Source: Cristatella mucedo (taxonomy: Eukaryota > Bryozoa > Phylactolaemata > Cristatellidae). Taken from it: DNA of 64,000 nucleotides. Both the position numbers and the translations under genes were made by a program. The notes beneath the pieces were generated by a model, which did no database searches, had not been told where the DNA came from, and worked only from the letters and a program-made list of their open reading frames with translations. The stretch spans positions 1,147,083-1,211,082 of the forward strand of contig WPIO01000124.1 of the NCBI GenBank assembly GCA_009760855.2, read 5' to 3'. Shown in pieces: positions 58,701 to 64,000 of this stretch; positions within the stretch are counted from its first letter, which is position 1, and every line of letters begins with the position of its first letter.

Positions 58701-61700
58701 GACCCAGTAGGCTACAAGTAGCCACTAGTCTCATTAAAAAAAAACAAGCAAAATCAACTAACAAGGAGACCCGAGAACACACAGCTGCAACATGCCACAA
58801 TCAGCCGGCTTCTTTTAACTTTGATCGCAGCAATCCTAGCATCCCTGTAGCATAAGTTCAATTTTTTAAATGGGCATACACTCACTAAAGCTTACTAAAA
58901 CATCAAGACTAATGAGCACACTGGAACACGGACAAATCACGGAAAGCAGTCAAAGTGAAGCATACACATCTGTTTTCGGTGTGAGAGTGAAACACGTCCT
59001 ACCGGCTTCGGGCAGTGAGTGCCCTTAAGGAAATGACTGCAGTACTTCGTCGTGCCTAATGAAGCTTTGAGAGTTCGGCCGTCAACAAGCTTGTTGTTCA
59101 AAGCTTGAATAGCATGCAAGCAGTCTTCTGGGCGGAAGTAAGTGATGTAGGCGCTTGCACTTTGCCCAGCTGCACTGGCTGCACCGGCACCAGTACGCTG
59201 AAATAGACACATGAGCTTTGAACAATCTTAGCTCCATGAAAACAGCATTTTAAGGTGGTCTGAAACAAAAGTTGTATGGGTACGGTAGCACTGCATAGCA
59301 AGAGTACCTGTGAAGAACCACTGTGTGAGCTGTTAATGACAGCTTTCATGATCTTTCCAAATCGTCCAAAGTATTCATGTTTTTTCAAAATGTCCGGGTC
59401 GGCTAGCCTCTGTGACAGGCCAATTACAAAGACGAGGTTCTTCTGTACGACACTGCAGAAACGAACATAGACATAAATAAGTTTAGATGGAACTGGTCGT
59501 GCAAAGGCTGAGAATCAGTAGAGACAAAACAACAAAAGGAACAAACCGAAAAAATGAGCAGCATTGCCGTCAGGGGAGCTTAAGAGCAATTGGCACAACA
59601 GGAGTTATATAGCTGCTGCACTAAGTTAGCTAAGGGACTATTATGCAACGATCACTTGTCGTCCGTGTCCTCAGTATTCAGCGTCCTTATTGCACTGGTG
59701 CTTCTCAGCTGTAGCTGACATGTGGCTTGACACTTGCTCACAAAAGAGAGGCTGGTCAGCGTTGCACGACGGTTGCCTTTAAAAATGCAAGGCTACACTT
59801 TCTCCACACAGTGCAGGCTTTCTAGCACATTTCCAAAGGCATTGCTGTCGCTGCTTTATGGGATGTAATATAATCTACCTCCGTCTGTCAGTCCACAAAG
59901 TCACAAAGACTATGTGGGTGTTAAGCAGGAGAGTTGTGTATAGCGCATTCAAAGCCTAAGCAGCGCTCGGTACCCATTCGGTAGCCAATGAACTTCAGCT
60001 CAGGCAACAAAGAGAAAGTGAGAGACATGGCTGAGTCAGGAGAGCAGTTGAGGTAGTGAGTAGCATGGATGTAGCAGCTCAGGACAGCTGGATTGGATGT
60101 GCTATAGTCGGCAGCAGAAGAGTAGTTATCATTGCGTAAGAGTTGTGGAAGTGAGTTGCACAGTCTAGGACCTGCAGAGCAAAAGCTTCTGTCTCCAACG
60201 GTCTTTAAGCAGAGAGATGGAACAGCTAATCTATTGCCCATAGAGGACCGATGAGGCTGAAATTGACGCAGCGCTTCAGCAAGGCATTAAGGAGCCAAGC
60301 CGTGGTGGGCCTAGTGGGTCAGCATAAGAACTTTACTCTGTATCCGTTGATCAACCGGAAGCCATCAAAGCTCCTTCATCAAAGGAGACACATGGTCAAA
60401 CCTCTGGGATTTGTTAATTAGCCTTGCAGCCACATTCCTTACCAGTTGCAGTGGCCTGGTGGCTTTTTTCGGTAGCCCAGCCAAAATGAAATTGCAATAA
60501 TCAAGAAAAGACAGAAACAGGGAGCTAGTTGGATTTTTGCATGCCCATCGTGGTAGATAGTCCCTAATCTTAGATAGGGATCAGATGTGATGGCTAGGGG
60601 TGGAGGCAGTCTTTTTAATAAACTTCCAAATTTAGGCAGCTGGCAAAGACGACACCTAAATTCGAGCACAAGGTGACAGTTGCACAACAGCATCACCAAT
60701 TAGAAGAGCAAAGTCTTCTAGTCCAGCCACACACTTGGGGTGTCCTATGAGTAGTAGTTGGTTTCGTCGTCATTGAGTTTAAAGAAATTGGCTTTTACCT
60801 TCAGCGACTGCAAAAATAGGGCCGGATTCGCTGAATATTTCGACTTTTTTTGCCGGTGATACACACTGAGCAGCAAATGAAAGTCGTGACAATACGACAA
60901 AGCCAGAGGCTGCAACGAATGTTTGCTAAGCAAACGTCAAAGAAGTCCTTTAGGGTTTGGCATGGCATTCGGAGGACTGACTCTGCAGGAAAAGCCAAAG
61001 TGCGGATTGATGTGTGGATATAAGGATGGAGCTCCACAAAAAAGAGCTTATAGAATCAAACGGGTTGCCTTGCTGTTCACACGCGAAACACATCGAGTCG
61101 CGAGAGAGCACCACTACAAAATACCTGCGACCACTAAAAAAAGGATGCTGCCGACAAGTTTCTCTCTGGCTGATGGCATAGGGGCAGCATTCAGCAGCCG
61201 TGGTCACTCATGCAAAGAGGCAAGCAGCTGACAGAGTAAGAGACAGGCACACTTTCACATAGCGACCATTACTGGTGCCCTCGAAACGAGTACAGCAACT
61301 CAAGGTATGATAGCTAGCAATTTCTAATCTGCTGCCAGCAAGGCACAGGAAGGTCACTTGAACGACGGTCGGCATAGGGCTGCACAGTTCTTAGAATTTC
61401 TTGGCGCAGCATCGCTAGTTTTCTCAGGCGTCAATGTGGTCCCTAATCACTTGAACACATACACACAATGATTGTTTAAGTCCGAGACATATGGTGCATT
61501 TAGATTGACGAAGCTTTCCGGGTGTAATAGCTGCACAGGAGCTGCAAGCACGGGCATTGACAAGCACGCGAGCGCTCAAACACACACACAAACACACATA
61601 TACGAGTGCTCACGCGAGCACAAGTACATTCGAATGCACACTCACGTGTGTGGGGTGTGTGCGGACACACGCAGCAGGGGTGCATGCACACGCACTTGTA

Positions 61701-62457
61701 TGATTGGATATGTCCAGGAGTGCATGCACGTGTGCACATGCACACACTGTCATAAGTGCAGGCACGTGTGTGAGTGTGTGTGCCGAAGATTTGGGCTTGG
61801 GCATACTTGCGAGAGTGAATGTGGGCACGTGCATTAAAGTCGAGCAGCTGAGGCCCGATGCTCTTTACATTGTAAGAGTTCTGCTAAGAGAAACTTGATA
61901 AAAAAGAGGTTAATAAAAGATACACACAAGGCACTGATTCCCGGCAGTCTGGCGGAGTGCTGCTCTTTTGGGGGGGGGGCACTACAGGACGAGTGCAGCT
62001 AGTGCATAGTGGCCGCCTATACCGGGGCCACAACTATGCATTACCATACGAGACGTCAAACATACAGAGATCAAAGAAAAACACAGTAAAATGAGTTCAC
62101 GGGCAAAGCAGCTTGCCAGCATAGACCACGTATGCCCCCAAATAGCATATTTAGGTTAAGGAAATACAGCATTACACAGGAAACAAGGCAAATATACAAA
62201 AGCACAACATGCCAGCTTACCGTAGGTTGGCCAGATGCCTCTTATTTTCAGCAGCTTTTTGCTTTCGCTGATGATCTTTTTGCTTGCGTTCTTTTTTGAT
62301 CCTATGCAGCCTGAACATAAATAACAATCGCCGGTAAGACTCACAGCACCGTAATTGCCATGCCAAAGGCTGCAGTGTGCAAGGCCATGGTTTGGAAACT
62401 CTTGACTTACTCGTCTTCTGTTAAAGGCTTGAACTCAGCAGGTCCTTCTTGATATTG
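52462..62457 (-). CDS. CNOT4: CCR4-NOT complex E3 ubiquitin ligase subunit 4, ten exons, 5' end missing
   Basis: CNOT4/Not4 is the RING-type ubiquitin ligase bound to the CCR4-NOT mRNA deadenylase complex; it acts in translation quality control and protein turnover. Exons (minus strand, 5' to 3'): 62411-62457, 62221-62310, 59308-59452, 59003-59197, 57352-57626, 55655-55903, 55247-55548, 54846-55121, 52851-53384, 52462-52739. About 797 codons are visible. Domains in order: a linker and lysine-rich coiled coil; an RRM with RNP2-like LVFVIGL and RNP1-like SASAYITY; a CCCH zinc finger C-X8-C-X4-C-X3-H; and a long low-complexity tail with the conserved DDLGFDPWDESSKALADL. All joints are GT-AG and phases agree. 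The RING exon was not found and should lie past 64,000. The tail is longer than in the usual vertebrate form. Exon 9's donor (CACA|GTAAGC) is the weakest joint. Confidence 0.9.
52851..53384 (-). CDS. CNOT4: CNOT4 exon i (Ala-rich tail)
   Basis: 534 bp. It contains Ala runs (MVQAAAAAAATAAPLPQSLL), then DWQEGLKALLPNVPINFA. The donor CACA|GTAAGC is non-ideal at -1. Without splicing, the frame would run to a stop 8 codons later, giving a shorter alternative end. Confidence 0.8.
53782..53962 (+). mobile_element. LINE-A 3' end in a CNOT4 intron
   Basis: CTAACCATACTTGCA through GCAAATGTGAAGGGCCTAG to ATTATTATTACT. It is antisense to CNOT4 and the cleanest copy of the tail for comparison with SINE-B. 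Confidence 0.85.
54419..54505 (-). mobile_element. LINE-A 3' tail in a CNOT4 intron, minus orientation
   Basis: TAATAATAATAATGATAATA followed by GGAACTAAATCTTTGTCTGG, the reverse complement of a diverged LINE-A tail. Confidence 0.65.
54846..55121 (-). CDS. CNOT4: CNOT4 exon h (conserved tail motif)
   Basis: 276 bp with SSAADWQEFDF and DDLGFDPWDESSKALADLM, a short acidic motif kept across animal CNOT4 proteins. Acceptor ..CGTTGCAG, donor GTGAGG. Confidence 0.9.
55247..55548 (-). CDS. CNOT4: CNOT4 exon g (Pro-rich tail)
   Basis: 302 bp. Joined to exon f it begins SPPPSLQSRGIPVGPLP, similar to the Pro-rich start of the family tail. Acceptor ..TTTATAG, donor GTGAGC, phase 1 out. Confidence 0.8.
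55655..55903 (-). CDS. CNOT4: CNOT4 exon f (variable tail)
   Basis: 249 bp, open in the frame set by exon e. Content such as PGKSLFDFQTIGGGTRN is not conserved enough to name a motif. Support comes from phase agreement and GT-AG ends. An additional small exon in the 1.4 kb intron upstream cannot be excluded. Confidence 0.75.
55904..57351 (-). other. CNOT4 intron, no other gene seen
   Basis: Frames of up to 96 codons overlap on both strands without motifs. A GTGCACACAA/GCACGTGAG-rich stretch is near 56,670-56,720. Confidence 0.6.
57352..57626 (-). CDS. CNOT4: CNOT4 exon e (end of CCCH finger)
   Basis: 275 bp. It starts DCMYLHELG, completing the finger's last Cys and His, then ASFTKEEMQANKHHDYELKL, which is conserved in the family, then Ser/Pro/Thr-rich low-complexity sequence. 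It ends in phase 2 at GTGAGT. Confidence 0.95.
58205..58305 (-). repeat. SINE-A, strongly diverged copy in a CNOT4 intron
   Basis: TTGCAATGGGTGACAAAGGA and GCACGATTTGAACAATAAG follow the order of the SINE-A reverse complement (CACTGC, AAAGGATCG, GATTTGAACCC). Head and tail are not visible. Confidence 0.4.
59003..59197 (-). CDS. CNOT4: CNOT4 exon d (RRM second half, start of CCCH finger)
   Basis: 195 bp, 65 codons, phase 0 both sides. It has SASAYITYFRPEDCLHAIQA and VDGRTLKASLGTTKYC, then the first two finger cysteines in CSHFLKGTHCPKP. Confidence 0.95.
59308..59452 (-). CDS. CNOT4: CNOT4 exon c (RRM first half)
   Basis: 145 bp: VVQKNLVFVIGLSQRLADPD, then the EYFGRFGKI helix-strand turn and VINSSHSGSSQ. 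This carries RNP2. It ends in phase 0 at GTACTC. Confidence 0.95.
59860..60797 (-). mobile_element. LINE-B fragment in a CNOT4 intron
   Basis: Minus strand: NFFKLNDDETNYYS near 60,740, then VVRNVAARLINK-type remains, and LKTVGDRSFCSAGPRLCNSL and LSCYIHATHYLNCSPDSAMS (about 59,990-60,190), then the 3' UTR. It is in the same orientation as CNOT4. Frameshifts near 60,240 and 60,440. Confidence 0.8.
60798..62220 (-). other. CNOT4 intron with purine/pyrimidine-alternating repeats
   Basis: At 61,575-61,830 the sequence is rich in ACAC, GTGTG and GCATGCAC motifs, which makes Cys/His-rich shadow frames on both strands. A run of nine G lies near 61,971. No exon is supported here. Confidence 0.6.
62221..62310 (-). 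CDS. CNOT4: CNOT4 exon b (coiled coil)
   Basis: 90 bp encoding the basic helix RIKKERKQKDHQRKQ and following NKRHLANL, between RING and RRM in this family. Acceptor ..ATGTTCAG, donor GTAAGC. Phase 2 in and out. Confidence 0.9.
62411..62457 (-). CDS. CNOT4: CNOT4 exon a (post-RING linker)
   Basis: 47 bp encoding QYQEGPAEFKPLTED plus the first two bases of Glu. Acceptor ..CGTTGTAG, donor GTAAGT. It matches the family's segment just after the last RING cysteine, so the RING exon comes before it. Confidence 0.85.
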
Positions 62458-63285
62458 CTACAACGATGTGACAATGCAAAAACTCGGTAGAACATATCAA
62501 GAAATCCATGCACACCTAATCACAGATTTAATTGTCCACGGAAGCGATGAGCTTGTGCATGCACCCCCAAGCGCTAGATTTTTAGTGCTTTCACCATATC
62601 ATTCAAGAGGAAGGCATTCAGTCTCCACAAAGTCATTCCATCTCCCAATAATTAATTTTGTCAGAACTAACGGCTAGGCACTACCTTAACATGTGGTAGC
62701 AATGAACAGAAACAAAGCTAAAATTAAAGCATCGGCCAGGGGACATCTAAGAGAAAAACTAGGTTAAAGTGTACCTTTGCACAAAAAGGCTCGGTGCAGC
62801 AAATTTTGATCTGCTTCGGGTGTGAAGATTGCTTCAGTTGCCGAATTTTAGAGCACTGCCGTGCGTAAGAAATGATTGGTGTTTGGTAAGCTTACGCAGT
62901 AGCACAGTTTGCCCGATGTGGTCAATAAGGAAGGCATTTCTAGTTAGCATGTGCTGCAAAATTCTGTCTAGAACGCCATAGATGTTCTGATTCTGTTCTT
63001 TTTGAGAATTAATTGCGATAACTGCAGAACCATGTCAGTAAACAATCCAAACACATTGAATTCATTGCTCTACATTTATTTTGGCAATTGCGTTTTCTTC
63101 TGACTCAATACATTTAAATGATGGGGTTCTACACACAGAGCACCACAGCTGAGTGAGCACACAAGCACATAAGCAGGAAAGCTAATGTAGATACAGGTAA
63201 ATAAAATAAAGGCCCGTTCTCTCAGAAAGCTTTCGTTGTTGGTTATTTTGAGAGGCATGCCTTGCCTTAAGGGTTTTTGCGCAGG
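62458..63285 (-). other. Upstream CNOT4 intron, no RING exon seen
   Basis: I looked on the minus strand for the Cys-rich RING block that should precede the linker exon and did not find it between 62,458 and 64,000. Confidence 0.6.
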
Positions 63286-63430
63286 AGTAAGGTGCTAGAT
63301 TTTGATGATCGAGGTCAAGATGAATGAATTTGATGACCAATGTCATAAGCGTGAGCCCTGTGGCATATGTGAAGAGCCTGGATAGAAATTAAGCACTCAG
63401 GGTATTAAACAAATGAATTACATTTTTTTC
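63286..63430 (+). repeat. SINE-B copy 4, diverged head
   Basis: The tail is clear: GTGAGCCCTGTGGCATATGT, GAAGAGCCTGGATAGAAATT, CAGGGTATTAAACAAATG. The head from about 63,286 (TAAGGTGCTAG) is badly eroded. Confidence 0.6.
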
Positions 63431-64000
63431 ATTCGACTGAAATCCACCTGTGCTCTTGACTTCAGTATACTAACATGGTGAGTCGTTCCCAGCAAAAACT
63501 TGCACAGAATATCTAGTACAGAATAGGAAGACTGAGAGAACAAAGAACAAACCGTTTGCTTACTAACAGAGTTGAACAATCTGTACCAATACTAGCATTC
63601 ATACAGCACCAAAATGAAACCTTCAATGCATGGATTGGATACCAACACCAGGCAGCCCCACCCCAGTCAGCAGCTGTCTATGAGAGAGACATCGAACCAA
63701 AAAGACTACCAATAACACAATGAAGCTCATAAGTATTGCAGTCACTCATCCAAAATGTTTCCTTGACGAAACATGATTTTACTAAAATCCTATTCCTGAG
63801 GCAAAACATATTGGTGTCCCCGTTTTGATCTCCTGGAAATCAACTATCAATGCTTCTACAGGATCTGATATCGGTTTCAGAGAGTGGTTCTAAGCCAATT
63901 GAATTTAGTATGCATTTATGCCTTCATTTGTTCAACAATTTAAAGACTTTTTGTTCTGCAAATACGCCATAATTTGCCAGATGGAAGATGTGCATATAGG
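63431..64000. other. No recognisable feature
   Basis: AT-rich, probably still within the first visible CNOT4 intron. Nothing else supported. Confidence 0.45.

Noticed and set aside
61472-61837. Cys/His-rich ORF resembling a toxin or metallothionein
   Set aside because: It comes from ACAC/GTGTG low-complexity DNA; similar shadow frames exist on both strands and no signal peptide or cysteine framework is convincing.

Overview
The window is animal (metazoan) nuclear DNA. It has one spliced protein-coding gene, tRNA-derived SINEs, decayed L2/CR1-like LINEs, hAT and pogo-type DNA transposons, a degraded Polinton (Maverick), a solo LTR, microsatellites and a 15 kb satellite array. There are no operons and no long uninterrupted genes. 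I cannot fix the lineage from sequence alone. An invertebrate is plausible, but this is inference.

Layout. 1-9.4 kb: LINE and SINE debris with two LINE families, called here LINE-A (3' end in TTA/ATT repeats) and LINE-B. 9.5-17.9 kb: AT-rich remains of a Polinton. A protein-primed DNA polymerase B pseudogene lies on the minus strand at about 13.45-17.15 kb; a pogo-like MITE and a SINE are inserted in it. 18-26.7 kb: microsatellites, a Tigger/pogo-like fragment, LINE fragments, an 884 bp solo LTR with an exact empty site, SINEs and the 3' end of a hAT transposon. 27.35-42.5 kb: a GC-rich tandem satellite with a 190 bp unit and 285 bp variants, organised in a higher-order repeat of about 9.2 kb. 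42.5-52.3 kb: more LINEs (one looks twin-primed), SINEs and a second hAT remnant.

The one convincing host gene is on the minus strand at 52.46-62.46 kb: CNOT4, the RING/RRM/CCCH E3 ubiquitin ligase of the CCR4-NOT complex. Ten exons can be placed with GT-AG junctions and phases that agree from exon to exon. The RING exon(s) must lie beyond the right edge. The introns hold LINE and SINE fragments.

No host-gene network beyond CNOT4 can be read here. What the window does record is the order of transposon insertions: SINE into LINE, SINE and MITE into Polinton, LTR into LINE. It also shows a SINE (SINE-B) whose 3' tail matches the LINE-A 3' end. I found no convincing new defence or metabolic system. 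The most unusual structure is the satellite with its long higher-order period.
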